From positions 62,001-126,000 of the forward strand of contig NZ_BBQF01000005.1 of the NCBI RefSeq assembly GCF_000813345.1: a DNA stretch of 64,000 bases, given 5' to 3'. Under the pieces are notes generated by a model. That model ran no database searches and was not told the origin of the DNA. It saw only the letters and a list, made by a program, of their open reading frames with translations. This stretch comes from Sulfurospirillum arsenophilum NBRC 109478. Its GTDB lineage: Bacteria > Campylobacterota > Campylobacteria > Campylobacterales > Sulfurospirillaceae. Both the position numbers and the translations under genes were made by a program. Positions 46,574-56,195 of the stretch are shown in pieces; positions within the stretch are counted from its first letter, which is position 1, and each line of letters starts with the position of its first letter.

Positions 46574-47314
46574 TTATACTAAATTTTTATGGGATTTGGC
46601 AACGATAAAATTATAAACTCCACGAATAAGTCCATATGCTAAATAAGCCGTCACTAAAAACGTCCCTGCTTCAACAGGATAGATATACAAGAAAGAAAAA
46701 ACGATGACTAAGTAGACTAAGATTTTAATTAAATAACCTTTTTTCATATCTATCTTTTTAAAACTTGGATAGCGAATATTACTGACCATTAAAAAAGAGA
46801 GCAAACCAATACCTAGAAGCATAACCCACTCAAAGCCATGGAAAAAAGCATGCTCACGGTAAAATAAAATCCACATAGAAACAACCACTGCCGCAGTAGG
46901 AATAGGCACGCCAATAAAGACAGAAGGCTCAGATACACCAATCATGATATTAAAACGTGCTAGCCTGATCGCACCAAATACAACATACATTGCGCATAAA
47001 AGAGAGCCTAGTTTGCCATACATATGCCCGACACTAAAGTAAAAAAGCATCGCAGGAGCAACGCCAAAAGCAACGATGTCGGCTAATGAATCAAACTCTG
47101 CGCCAAATTTGCTCGTAGCATTTGTCATACGCGCGACTCGTCCATCAAGACCATCAAAAATTAAAGAAAGCAAAATATAAACAGCCGCTTTTTCAAATTG
47201 ACCATTTGCCGAAGCTATAATGCTGATTACACCTAAAAATGCACTTGCCGCCGTGAAAAGATTGGGGAAAATATAGATCAATTGGAGCTTATTGTTACCA
47301 CCATTATTTAACAT
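46574..47314 (-). CDS. pssA: CDP-diacylglycerol-serine O-phosphatidyltransferase
   Basis: About 246 residues. The CDP-alcohol phosphatidyltransferase motif is DGLDGRVARMTNATSKFGAEFDSLADIVAFG, with six to seven spans. It makes phosphatidylserine at the inner membrane. The ATG at 47314 follows AAGGA and overlaps the PSD-like gene by 11 bp; an ATG at 47332 lies inside that gene with no such site. Confidence 0.93.
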   Translation of the reverse strand: MLNNGGNNKLQLIYIFPNLFTAASAFLGVISIIASANGQFEKAAVYILLSLIFDGLDGRVARMTNATSKFGAEFDSLADIVAFGVAPAMLFYFSVGHMYGKLGSLLCAMYVVFGAIRLARFNIMIGVSEPSVFIGVPIPTAAVVVSMWILFYREHAFFHGFEWVMLLGIGLLSFLMVSNIRYPSFKKIDMKKGYLIKILVYLVIVFSFLYIYPVEAGTFLVTAYLAYGLIRGVYNFIVAKSHKNLV

Positions 47315-47963
47315 CTTTATCCTTGTATGCAAGATAGCCTAAAACGCTCATACCTGCTTTGACTTCATCATTTAACGAAACTTTGACACGTGTATCTAAT
47401 GGAAGTAAAAGTGCTACTTCACCATCACGCAAAAAACCTAATCGCTCGCCTGCTTTAAACGATCCTATTTTAGAGAACAATGTAATCTTTTGACTCCAAA
47501 GGCCAGCACTAATAACCATTTTTATAGAAGCAAATTTACTTTTACATGTAAAGGTTTTACGATCAGACAAACGTGAGAAAAGAGGTGAAGAGGACGCCAT
47601 AAAAAGTCCAAAGCGTTTTTTGACATCCACAATTTCCATCGAAAGAGGAGATCTTAACACGCCTACATCAAAAAATGATTTTCGAATAACCACGCGCAAT
47701 GCTTCACTACCATCACGTAAGCCAATCTTAGAAACATCGGTAATAATTCCATCCATTGGGGCAACGATACAATGCTCATCATCCTCTTCTTGAATGCGTT
47801 CAGGGTTACGATAACTGTAAAGAGTCGCTATAAAAATGAGGAAAAAGATCCATGAAAAAAATGAAAGTGCATAAGAGAGAAGGAAAACCATAAACGTAAA
47901 AACGATCTGGTTCCATCCCTCCTTAGCAATAATCTGCGTTGAAGTATCGTACGTATTACGCAT
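47304..47963 (-). CDS. phosphatidylserine-decarboxylase-family protein lacking the pyruvoyl serine
   Basis: About 219 residues (231 if it begins at 47999). An N-terminal hydrophobic region with one or two spans (WNQIVFTFMVFLLSYALSFFSWIFFLIFIATL) is followed by a PSD-like fold: NPERIQEEDDEHCIVAPMDGIITDV, VRVVIRKSFFDVGVLRSP and AGERLGFLRDGEVALLLP. Active PSDs carry Gly-Ser (LGST or FGSR) where this reads RDGEVAL, so self-cleavage to the pyruvoyl form should not occur. The gene lies between ftsH and pssA, as in C. jejuni and H. pylori. A palindrome copy (47541-47552) encodes FTCK. Confidence 0.7.
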   Translation of the reverse strand: MRNTYDTSTQIIAKEGWNQIVFTFMVFLLSYALSFFSWIFFLIFIATLYSYRNPERIQEEDDEHCIVAPMDGIITDVSKIGLRDGSEALRVVIRKSFFDVGVLRSPLSMEIVDVKKRFGLFMASSSPLFSRLSDRKTFTCKSKFASIKMVISAGLWSQKITLFSKIGSFKAGERLGFLRDGEVALLLPLDTRVKVSLNDEVKAGMSVLGYLAYKDKDVK

Positions 47964-49920
47964 CACTGTTAGGCTGTTCTTCAGAAATTTTTGACTCATG
48001 TCTCACAAAAGGAGCTTTGAGCTTTGAAGCAATATTAAACTCCACTTCAAAGGCTTCAATTACTTCACGTAATTGCACCCCATCAATGGTTTCATATTCA
48101 CTAAGCTTTGCTACAATACGTTCAATACATTCGCGATACTCTTCTAAACGCGCTTTGACAATGACATAACGTGCTTGCAGCGTATCTTTAATGTGCTCAT
48201 CTAGCTTTTCAGCCATTTTTTCACTGTAATCTTTGGTTGTGCCACCATTGAGGAATGTGTTACGTTGTTTTTCAAGAACCATCAAACCTGCAACATCACT
48301 CATACCGTATATGCTAACCATTGATTTAATGATATCCGTTGCGCGCTCAAGATCATTACCAGCGCCCGTAGAAATTTCGCCTAAGAACACTTCTTCTGCC
48401 GCACGTCCACCAAGAAGAACATCGACTTCAGCGATAAGTTCATGCTTTTGCATTAAAAATTTATTTTCTTCTGGTGTGTTAAGTGTATATCCAAGGGCCG
48501 CAAGACCTCTTGGAATGATTGAAACTTTAGAAACCCTCTTCGCACCCGTTGTTGTCTCCGCTATCAAAGCATGACCACTTTCATGGTATGCAACAATGCG
48601 TTTTTCCGCAGGATTGATACGGCGACTTTTTTTCTCTAAACCCGCAATGGCACGTTCAACAGCATCAACAAGGTCAATTTGTTCAACATGATCTTTATTT
48701 TTACGTCCGCCAAGAAGTGCTGCTTCATTGATAATATTGGCAAGATCTGCGCCTGCAAGACCTGCAGTTAAGCGTGCAATCTCTTCAAGATCAATATTTT
48801 TACCAAGTTTTATATCCGCACTGTGTACTTTTAAAATATCTTTTCTACCTTGAAAATCTGGTTTATCGACCAATACTTGCCTATCGAAACGACCAGGTCG
48901 TAGAAGCGCTGCATCTAAAACCTCAGGTCTGTTCGTAGCAGCTAAAACAATAACCGGTGATTTATCAGAGCTAAAGCCATCCATCTCTGCAAGTAATTGA
49001 TTGAGGGTTTGTTCTCTCTCATCATTACCGCCCATCATACCGTTCGCTGCTCTACTTTTACCAATGGCATCAATCTCATCAATAAAAACAATAGCAGGAG
49101 CCTCTTTTTTAGCATTTTCAAAAAGATCTCTTACACGACTTGCGCCCACACCTACAAACATTTCGATAAAACTAGAACCTGAAACAGAGAAGAAAGGAAC
49201 ACTAGCCTCTCCTGCAACGGCTTTTGCAAGCAGGGTTTTACCCGTACCTGGAGGGCCTACTAAAAGGACACCTTTAGGGATTTTTGCCCCTAAGTTCATG
49301 TAACGATCAGGAAACTTAAGGAAATCAACGATCTCTTTAACCTCTTCTTTGGCTTCTTCTACACCAGCAACATCTTCAAATTTCACTTTTGGTTTTTCAG
49401 AATTAACAAGCTTTTTGCTGCTTCCCATTCCAAGAATGCCGCCACCCATATTTTTTTGCATTTTGTTCGCCAAGAACATCCAAATACCAAAAAATACAAA
49501 AACAGGTAAAACCCATGAGAAGAGAATTTCAGTTAAGATATTAGACTCATTGTAACCGCCATAGCCCACTTTTTTCTCATCCATTAAAGGAATTAAGGTA
49601 CTATCTTCGCCTACTTTTTTAACCACATAAACTGTTTTTTGTGCACCATCAGGTGTAAATGCTTTAATGGTTGTTTGACCAATTGCAACATAGTTAATTT
49701 GGTTATTACGAATTAACTCTTTAAGGTCATAATAACTAATGTTTTTGGTTGTACTGTTTTGTGCGCCAAAACCAGCTCCCACACCAGCATCCGAAACCGA
49801 TGTAAAATTTTTAAATAAAACGATAACGACAATAGAGAAAATAGCAAACATTAAAAGTGGATTTTGATTGAAAAAGTTTTTTTTGTCGTTTTTATTATTA
49901 TCTTGATTATTTTGACTCAT
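47956..49920 (-). CDS. ftsH: ATP-dependent zinc metalloprotease FtsH
   Basis: 654 residues. N-terminal span, periplasmic segment, second span, AAA+ domain (Walker A GPPGTGKT, Walker [33 protein letters not shown]) and the zinc protease site HESGHA. It degrades misfolded membrane and regulatory proteins at the inner membrane. AAAGGA precedes the start. Its stop overlaps the PSD-like gene. Confidence 0.97.
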   Translation of the reverse strand: MSQNNQDNNKNDKKNFFNQNPLLMFAIFSIVVIVLFKNFTSVSDAGVGAGFGAQNSTTKNISYYDLKELIRNNQINYVAIGQTTIKAFTPDGAQKTVYVVKKVGEDSTLIPLMDEKKVGYGGYNESNILTEILFSWVLPVFVFFGIWMFLANKMQKNMGGGILGMGSSKKLVNSEKPKVKFEDVAGVEEAKEEVKEIVDFLKFPDRYMNLGAKIPKGVLLVGPPGTGKTLLAKAVAGEASVPFFSVSGSSFIEMFVGVGASRVRDLFENAKKEAPAIVFIDEIDAIGKSRAANGMMGGNDEREQTLNQLLAEMDGFSSDKSPVIVLAATNRPEVLDAALLRPGRFDRQVLVDKPDFQGRKDILKVHSADIKLGKNIDLEEIARLTAGLAGADLANIINEAALLGGRKNKDHVEQIDLVDAVERAIAGLEKKSRRINPAEKRIVAYHESGHALIAETTTGAKRVSKVSIIPRGLAALGYTLNTPEENKFLMQKHELIAEVDVLLGGRAAEEVFLGEISTGAGNDLERATDIIKSMVSIYGMSDVAGLMVLEKQRNTFLNGGTTKDYSEKMAEKLDEHIKDTLQARYVIVKARLEEYRECIERIVAKLSEYETIDGVQLREVIEAFEVEFNIASKLKAPFVRHESKISEEQPNSDA

Positions 49921-50751
49921 TTAATTCCTTTGTAACACGAGTGTAAACCACTCCTCTTTTTGATACTTTTCGACCAATTTCATCGAAGAAAACTTCTGTT
50001 CAACTTTATCAACATACTTATCCAAAATGCCAGAAAGAATGAGTAATCCCCCTTCTTTTACCGCTTTTTGCAAGTCGCTAGCTAGCATAATAAGTACATC
50101 TGCAATGATATTGGCAACAACGACATCATACGTTTGCTCTCTTTTTTGAACAGACCCTGTCCAAATACGATGAAAACTTTCATGATTGAGCTTAAAATTT
50201 TCCTCAGCACTTCCTGTAGCTTGTTCATCTGTATCGCACAGATCAACAATTGCGCCACATTTACGGGCTGCAATACTTAAAATACCACTGCCACACCCAA
50301 CATCTAGAAGTTCCGTTCCCTCTTTGACATATTTTTGCAATAGCAATAAACAACCATACGTTGTTTCATGATGACCTGAGCCAAAAGCAAGAGCTGGATC
50401 TATGATGATATTTTTTTTGCCTTCTACACCTTCTACCCAACTTGGATGAATGTAAAAATCGTTTACATGTAAAGGTTGTACAGAATTTCGATACTGTGCG
50501 ATCCAGTCTTCATTCTCTTTCACGAAAAGCTTGGTATCAAGCGCAATCTCTTGATTCAGAGCAATCGTAAGCTCTTTGGCAAATGCTTCTACGCCAAAGC
50601 GGAGCATCTCCAAATCTTCTTCGCTACGTAAAATAAGGGTGCCTTCATTTTCTTCAATTGCCTCATCGCTGAGGCTCATGATAAAGTCAAGAAAAAGTGG
50701 ATATACACTACTACTAGGGGTTATATGAAGTTCGTTATAGGTTTTTTCCAT
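49921..50751 (-). CDS. prmA: ribosomal protein L11 methyltransferase
   Basis: 276 residues. The SAM-binding motif is LLDVGCGSGILSIAA, preceded by IIDPALAFGSGHHETT and followed by DLCDTDEQA and VVANIIADVL, typical of PrmA. It methylates L11. It starts five bases after cheY and one base before ftsH. An exact palindrome (50462-50473) encodes LHVN just before the conserved IHPSW segment, replacing what is usually a variable strand. Confidence 0.93.
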   Translation of the reverse strand: MEKTYNELHITPSSSVYPLFLDFIMSLSDEAIEENEGTLILRSEEDLEMLRFGVEAFAKELTIALNQEIALDTKLFVKENEDWIAQYRNSVQPLHVNDFYIHPSWVEGVEGKKNIIIDPALAFGSGHHETTYGCLLLLQKYVKEGTELLDVGCGSGILSIAARKCGAIVDLCDTDEQATGSAEENFKLNHESFHRIWTGSVQKREQTYDVVVANIIADVLIMLASDLQKAVKEGGLLILSGILDKYVDKVEQKFSSMKLVEKYQKEEWFTLVLQRN

Positions 50752-50756
50752 TCAAA

Positions 50757-51122
50757 TTAACCTAAAACATCCTCGAGTTTTTCTTTAAGTACTTGAGGCG
50801 TAAAAGGTTTGACAATATAGTTATTGACTCCCGCTTTAAGAGCAGTAATAACTTCTGCCTTACCGCCTTCAGTTGTTACCATAATAATAGGCATACTCTC
50901 ATATTTTTTTTCAGCTCTTACTTTACGAACCAAATCCAAACCATTCATCTCAGGCATGTTCCAATCGGTAATAAGCACATTAATATCAGGCGTTCTTTCC
51001 ATAATTTGCCAAGCTTCAACACCGTGCTCAGCCTCCAAAACATCATTAAAACCTAATCTCTGTAATGTGTTTTTAATAATACGGCGCATTGTCGAGCTAT
51101 CATCTACTACAAGCAGCTTCAA
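50757..51122 (-). CDS. cheY: chemotaxis response regulator CheY
   Basis: 121 residues, a lone receiver domain. MKLLVVDDSSTMRRIIKNTLQRLG matches the N-terminus of H. pylori CheY1. The phospho-acceptor lies in LITDWNMPEMNG, with Thr in VTTEGG and Lys in YIVKPFTP. It carries the chemotaxis signal to the flagellar motor. The start is a TTG at 51122 with AGGAG five bases upstream; a GTG two codons earlier overlaps that AGGAG. Order cheY-prmA-ftsH is shared with C. jejuni and H. pylori. Confidence 0.95.
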   Translation of the reverse strand: MKLLVVDDSSTMRRIIKNTLQRLGFNDVLEAEHGVEAWQIMERTPDINVLITDWNMPEMNGLDLVRKVRAEKKYESMPIIMVTTEGGKAEVITALKAGVNNYIVKPFTPQVLKEKLEDVLG

Positions 51123-51153
51123 TGTCACTCCTTTTATCGTTTAGTTATTGCTA

Positions 51154-51172
51154 TTGGTTAAATTCTAACCAA
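51154..51172. terminator. weak hairpin between hisA and cheY
   Basis: A 7-bp stem, TTGGTTA / TAACCAA, with a 5-nt loop lies between the hisA stop and cheY. No T-run follows, so it may be a weak terminator or an mRNA structure. Confidence 0.35.
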
Positions 51173-51190
51173 GTTTAGTTTGAACTTAGT

Positions 51191-51913
51191 TTAAAGCGTT
51201 TCTTTAGCGATATACGCAAATGCTTCACGCAAATCTAAGCTACCCTCATAAAATGCTTTTCCAACGATGACACCAGAAACCTTTTGGCTCTGCTTCAACA
51301 GTATAATATCGTCTAAATTCTTTAATCCTCCACTCGCAATCGTGGCAACGCCTGAAGCTTCTGCGATAGAGAGCGTAAAATCAATGTTAACGCCACTGAG
51401 CATACCATCACGTCCAACATCGGTACAGATGATCGCTTCAACTCCAGCATCAGCAAAAGCACGCGCAAGATCCGTTGCTTTCATGGTGGATTTTTCAGCC
51501 CAACCTTCTACGGCAACATAACCATCAATCGCATCAATGCCAACAACAACACGAAATTTTTGCGACATCTCTTTTACGAAAGCGGGATTTTTAAGCGCTA
51601 TTGAGCCTAAGATGACGCGATCAATGCCTAAATCCACATAACGACGAATCGTCTCTTCATCACGAATTCCACCACCAAGCTCCAATTTGAGTTTACAATG
51701 TTTTCGGATTTTTTCAATTTGCTCAAGGTTTTTTGGCTCTCCTGCAAATGCGCCGTTTAAATCTACTAAATGAACCCAAGATGAACCCATTTCTTCAAAT
51801 ACTTTTGCTACTTCCCAAGGTTCATTCGAGTAAATCTTTGCACTCTCCATTAACCCTTTGGTAAGGCGTACGGCTTTTCCATCTTTAAGATCAATCGCTG
51901 GTAAAATATCCAT
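51191..51913 (-). CDS. hisA: phosphoribosylformimino-5-aminoimidazole carboxamide ribotide isomerase
   Basis: 240 residues. [18 protein letters not shown] at the N-terminus, [24 protein letters not shown] and [15 protein letters not shown] carry the ProFAR isomerase catalytic Asp pair. It is a TIM barrel in histidine synthesis. It begins one base from the hisH stop, in the same operon. Confidence 0.96.
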   Translation of the reverse strand: MDILPAIDLKDGKAVRLTKGLMESAKIYSNEPWEVAKVFEEMGSSWVHLVDLNGAFAGEPKNLEQIEKIRKHCKLKLELGGGIRDEETIRRYVDLGIDRVILGSIALKNPAFVKEMSQKFRVVVGIDAIDGYVAVEGWAEKSTMKATDLARAFADAGVEAIICTDVGRDGMLSGVNIDFTLSIAEASGVATIASGGLKNLDDIILLKQSQKVSGVIVGKAFYEGSLDLREAFAYIAKETL

Positions 51914-52524
51914 TATAACTCCACAAAATTCTTTAAAATTGCCAATCCATTGGCATGTGACTTCTCAGGGTGTGGCTGAAAACCAAACACATTCTTTTTT
52001 TGTACGGCACTGGGGAATTCATACCCATAGAGTGTCTTTCCAATCGTATATTTATCGTCACACTGCGCATGAAAACTGTGCACAAAATAGAGGTAAAACG
52101 ATTTGGACATTCCTTTAAACAGAGGTGAATCTTTGGCTATGAAAAGCTCATTCCAACCCATGTGCGGTACTTTAAGGCGATTTGGAAACCGTGTAGTATC
52201 AAACTTTACAATCTCTCCTTCAATCAGCCCAAGACCAGCACACTTGCCAAACTCCACACTACTTTCAAAAAGAAGCTGCATCCCAAGACAAATACCTAAA
52301 AGCGGTTTACCCGAAGCGGCAAAAGCTTTGACAGCTTCATCCATGCCACGCTCATGCAAACAGTCCATTGCATCTTTAAAGGCACCAACACCTGGCAAAA
52401 TAATCTTATCAAACTTCGATACATCATCGGCATTTTTGACAATTTCAACCGAAATACCAAGCTTTTCAAAAGCATTCGTGACGCTTCTGAGATTACCCAT
52501 ATTGTAGTCAATCAAACCGATCAT
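51913..52524 (-). CDS. hisH: imidazole glycerol phosphate synthase glutaminase subunit
   Basis: 203 residues. Class I glutaminase with nucleophile Cys in [13 protein letters not shown] and His/Glu in [11 protein letters not shown]-terminal [20 protein letters not shown] and [12 protein letters not shown] are typical. It supplies NH3 to HisF, which is not in the window. It overlaps the PDC-sensor gene by ATGA. Confidence 0.96.
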   Translation of the reverse strand: MIGLIDYNMGNLRSVTNAFEKLGISVEIVKNADDVSKFDKIILPGVGAFKDAMDCLHERGMDEAVKAFAASGKPLLGICLGMQLLFESSVEFGKCAGLGLIEGEIVKFDTTRFPNRLKVPHMGWNELFIAKDSPLFKGMSKSFYLYFVHSFHAQCDDKYTIGKTLYGYEFPSAVQKKNVFGFQPHPEKSHANGLAILKNFVEL

Positions 52525-53426
52525 GAATCTCTCTTTTGAGGAATGGATTTAAGGTAAAATGCGAGCCCAAAGAGAAGGAATGTCACCCCACCAAGTAGGT
52601 AAACTGCGTACAAAATATGTGCCGCATCGATAATGGCAAATTTAAAGACAAGCATCAATGCTTCAATGGCAAGGGCAATGATAATAGAGCCTAAAAAACG
52701 CACCATCGTTTTGTGCATGCCTCCACTTTCATCTCGCTCATTACGACCTAACACTTCCTCTTCAAAGATAGTTTTCACCAGATCAAAAATGGCCAGTGAA
52801 AGGGTGATTAAAATCGTCGATTCAAACATCGCTTTAATATCTAAAAGATCAAACTGCAAACCATGCGTAAAAAGACTTCGCATTCCATTAAACAGAAGTA
52901 ACATGGCAATAGCAAGCAAAGAGAGTGAAAAAATGGAATAAATAATTTGCGAGCTTTTTCCAAAGAGTGATTGCAAAGATGATGGATGCGCAATTTTAAG
53001 GATATGCTCCAATGAGACATCAATACACGCGATGAATTTCAAAGTTCCTTGTTCATCATAGATTGGATACGAAGCAGTCACCGTTAAATCATTGGTAAGT
53101 GTTGAAGGATAAGGATCACTCAGTACGCAGCGTTTTTCACGTACTGCACGGTAATAATAGGATTTTCCGCTACGGTTTTGACCCAGTCCCCCTTTTCGAT
53201 GAGGATCATCTGTGATATTATTGATGACTTGATCACCTTTGTGATCGAGCAAATACAGTGCTTCAAACTCTTCAACTTCATGGACAATTTTATCAAGACT
53301 AGCAGCAATCATATCTAAATTTGGCTCAGGCATACGGTTAGGAATATTGCGCGTAAAGAGATAACACAAATACGCCCTTGCTCTTGTCCTGACCTCAGCA
53401 AACTGCTGAATTTCACGAATAACCAT
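52521..53426 (-). CDS. membrane protein with PDC (Cache-like) sensor domain
   Basis: About 301 residues. An N-terminal helical region (MVIREIQQFAEVRTRARAYLCYLF) is followed by a PDC-type fold with ALYLLDHKGDQVINNITDDP, SYYYRAVREKRCVLSDPYPS and VTASYPIYDEQGTLKFIACIDVSLE. Five or so C-terminal spans follow. It may sense a small ligand, but there is no kinase, HAMP or methyl-accepting domain. The ATG at 53426 is behind AAAGG; an upstream extension to 53522 has no ribosome site and overlaps pglF-proximal sequence. TACAAT (rc of 53449-53454) could be its -10. It is coupled to hisH and hisA. Confidence 0.75.
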   Translation of the reverse strand: MVIREIQQFAEVRTRARAYLCYLFTRNIPNRMPEPNLDMIAASLDKIVHEVEEFEALYLLDHKGDQVINNITDDPHRKGGLGQNRSGKSYYYRAVREKRCVLSDPYPSTLTNDLTVTASYPIYDEQGTLKFIACIDVSLEHILKIAHPSSLQSLFGKSSQIIYSIFSLSLLAIAMLLLFNGMRSLFTHGLQFDLLDIKAMFESTILITLSLAIFDLVKTIFEEEVLGRNERDESGGMHKTMVRFLGSIIIALAIEALMLVFKFAIIDAAHILYAVYLLGGVTFLLFGLAFYLKSIPQKRDS

Positions 53427-53490
53427 ATCGTACCTTTTGTTTTTTCGTATTGTAACTAAATATAGAGTGACATAATAGGTTAATTTTAAA

Positions 53491-55263
53491 TCAATTTGCC
53501 TTATGATTAAATTCTGGAACAATTACCTTTAATACTTCAAGGGGATTTTCTGAATGAAGAAGCTCTTGCAATTGAACATCTAATAAAGCCTTATCATAAT
53601 GTCGAGATCCTGTAACAAAAATTGAGCTATATTTTGTTTGCATATCATGTTCATCTATTAAAAGTTCTTCAAAAAGTTTTTCACCTGGTCTAAGCCCTGT
53701 GAATTCTATGCCCAGATCTTCCTTGTCATACAGTTTTAACATTTTGCGAGCCAAATCAACAATTTTAACAGGACGCCCCATATCTAAAACAAACAGTTCT
53801 CCTCCTTTTGCAATAGCTGCTGCTTGAAGTACAAGCTGGCATGCTTCTGGAATAAGCATGAAGTAACGTGTTATATCAGGATGTGTTACACATAAAGGTC
53901 TATTTTGCGCAATAAGCTGCTGGAATTTAGGAATAACACTTCCACTTGATCCTAAAACGTTACCAAAACGAACAGCTGCTATCTCTGTCATTTTGGAATC
54001 AACATTCATAGCGTAAATCTCGCATATTCTTTTCGTTGCACCCATTACATTTGTCGGACGTACTGCTTTATCTGTAGAAATCAACACAAATTTTTCAACA
54101 TTATATTCAATGCTCACATCAATACAATTTTTTGTACCAACGACATTATTTAAAATAGCCTGTTGTACATTTTTTTCAACCAAAGGAACATGCTTATACG
54201 CAGCAGCATGAAGTACGACATGAGGTCTAAATTGATCAAATATTAAAGCCATTTTTGCTTTATCAACTACGGATTGTAGAATTGATTCAATGTTTACAGG
54301 TAAAGCACTTAACGATTCTGTGATTTGATACAAATTGTATTCACTATTATCCACTAAAATAAGTTTTTTTGCACCAAATTCTGCACTTAATTTTGCCAAT
54401 TCACTACCGATACTTCCACCAGCACCTGTAATCAATACTGTTTTATTTTTTATGAAGGCTTTGATAATGGCAGAATCTAAATCTTTAGGCTTACGAGCCA
54501 ATAAATCTTCGATGGATATATCTTTGAGACCATCTTCTTTATTCCCTAAGAGCTTCACAATTTTAATATCTTTAACACCCAAATCTTTTAATTTTTCAAA
54601 CAACTCATTCAGTGCTTTTGGTTCATATCGTTTAGCGACAATAACACTTTGTATACCTTCATGTTTGATAATTTTGTCTATCTCCGCCAAATCATGCACT
54701 TTTATATTAGATAACAGTGTCCCTACCATTCGATTATTTTCACTCAAAATTGCGACAGGATAATACTCTATATCGCCATTCAAAAAACTCTTTACAATCG
54801 AAGATGCTTTTTCATTAGCACCTATGATAATCGTTTTATTTGTAAAATTTTTCTTTTTGCGCTCCATCCATAACCGTTTTGAAAATCTCATTCCTCCTAT
54901 AAAGACAACAGAGATAAAAAAATCTATAAAAACAACACTGCGAGGAAACCCTTCTTCCATGATGAAAAAGAAGACTAATGAAAAAATGGTCATTGAGATA
55001 AACAGAGCTTTGAGTATTTTAACCGCTTCATAAATACTCATAAAACGCCATGCTACTCTATAAATATTAACACTATATAACGCCATAATTTTCAAAGGAA
55101 GCACCAATATTAATGCTTTTATAAAGCCTTCATGCATCTCTTGAGGTATAACAAAACCAAATCGAAATAAATAGGCTATCCATAATGATGCAACAATCAG
55201 TAGACTATCGCTTAGAAGAAAAAACACCACTCTTTTTATAGGCGAAGGAGCAAAGATATTCAT
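53491..55263 (-). CDS. pglF: PglF-type UDP-GlcNAc 4,6-dehydratase (FlaA1/CapD family)
   Basis: 590 residues. Four or five N-terminal spans (to about 125), a CoA-binding-like domain (about 142-260), then a short-chain dehydrogenase domain with TGAGGSIG (279-286). The catalytic triad reads Ser395-Thr-Asp-Lys398, Met406 and Lys410, the Met form typical of membrane 4,6-dehydratases in place of Tyr. It produces UDP-4-keto-6-deoxy sugar for 2,4-diamino sugars. Its end overlaps the next gene's neighbour by a few bases, joining it to the glycan operon. Confidence 0.88.
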   Translation of the reverse strand: MNIFAPSPIKRVVFFLLSDSLLIVASLWIAYLFRFGFVIPQEMHEGFIKALILVLPLKIMALYSVNIYRVAWRFMSIYEAVKILKALFISMTIFSLVFFFIMEEGFPRSVVFIDFFISVVFIGGMRFSKRLWMERKKKNFTNKTIIIGANEKASSIVKSFLNGDIEYYPVAILSENNRMVGTLLSNIKVHDLAEIDKIIKHEGIQSVIVAKRYEPKALNELFEKLKDLGVKDIKIVKLLGNKEDGLKDISIEDLLARKPKDLDSAIIKAFIKNKTVLITGAGGSIGSELAKLSAEFGAKKLILVDNSEYNLYQITESLSALPVNIESILQSVVDKAKMALIFDQFRPHVVLHAAAYKHVPLVEKNVQQAILNNVVGTKNCIDVSIEYNVEKFVLISTDKAVRPTNVMGATKRICEIYAMNVDSKMTEIAAVRFGNVLGSSGSVIPKFQQLIAQNRPLCVTHPDITRYFMLIPEACQLVLQAAAIAKGGELFVLDMGRPVKIVDLARKMLKLYDKEDLGIEFTGLRPGEKLFEELLIDEHDMQTKYSSIFVTGSRHYDKALLDVQLQELLHSENPLEVLKVIVPEFNHKAN

Positions 55264-56195
55264 AAAAAAGCCTTTTTTGTATCAGCAAACTTCAAAACAC
55301 CCCATAAAACACCTATAGTGGCGATGAGAGCGATCCAATAACTATTTGGATTTAGGAAAGAAAGGATAACAAAAAAAACTAAATTTAACCCCATACCAAA
55401 CAAGACTACTTTGTTATGAGCCCATCCAGATTGGTGTAAGCGTTGGTATATATGCTTTTTATGTGCCTGAGAAAGCTTTTCTTTATTTTTCCAACGCCTA
55501 TAAAGCGTTACGGTAGCATCAAACCAAAACAGAGAAAGAATGGTTAGCCAACCCATAAAATAAGGTGTATCTGCTTGAGAAAGTGCTAAAGTGGCAAAGA
55601 AAAAGCCCAGTGTTGCACTACCAACATCACCCATAAAAATAGATGCTTTATGCCAATTAAACACTAAAAACCCCAAAGATGCACACGCGATGATCAGACC
55701 TAAACGCACATCAAAAAGCATAAAAGCGACAAACCCTACGAAAATAGCTTCGCTTCCAGCATAACCATCGATACCATCTAAAAAATTATAAAGATTTGTC
55801 ATCCAAATGATAAATAAAAATGCAAGGATATTGAGCCAAAAACCATGGAGTTCAAACATGCCAAGATTGACACGCGTAACCCCCCCCATCAGGTAAAGAG
55901 CTAATAAAGCGCAACACATTTGAACTATCAATCTCACCTTAGCAGACATCGGTGAAATATCATCCCATAAACTGACACATACAAGAGGCAATAAAGGTAG
56001 TAAAATTTTCGCTTCACCTACCATAAAAGCACCAAAAGCGATGGTCACAATGATGGCTAAACCACCACCTCTTGGCGTTGGAACAGTATGAGAACTTCTT
56101 AAATTTGGCATATCAAGCAACTTTTTTTTCAAAGCAAATTCGCGTATCGTATATGTGAGTAAAGCTGACAATAGAAAAACAATAGACTCAAGCAT
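55260..56195 (-). CDS. WecA/WbpL-type polyprenyl-phosphate sugar-1-phosphate transferase
   Basis: 311 residues with about ten spans. Motifs: RSSHTVPTPRGGGLAI, SLWDDISPMSAKVRL, NLYNFLDGIDGYAG (DGIDG) and AHKKHIYQRLHQSG near the C-terminus. It should start the lipid-linked glycan by moving a sugar-1-phosphate to undecaprenyl phosphate. It is of the GT4/MraY fold, not the small PglC type used by C. jejuni. It overlaps pglF and the following GT4 gene, so it is clearly part of the locus. Confidence 0.88.
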   Translation of the reverse strand: MLESIVFLLSALLTYTIREFALKKKLLDMPNLRSSHTVPTPRGGGLAIIVTIAFGAFMVGEAKILLPLLPLVCVSLWDDISPMSAKVRLIVQMCCALLALYLMGGVTRVNLGMFELHGFWLNILAFLFIIWMTNLYNFLDGIDGYAGSEAIFVGFVAFMLFDVRLGLIIACASLGFLVFNWHKASIFMGDVGSATLGFFFATLALSQADTPYFMGWLTILSLFWFDATVTLYRRWKNKEKLSQAHKKHIYQRLHQSGWAHNKVVLFGMGLNLVFFVILSFLNPNSYWIALIATIGVLWGVLKFADTKKAFL

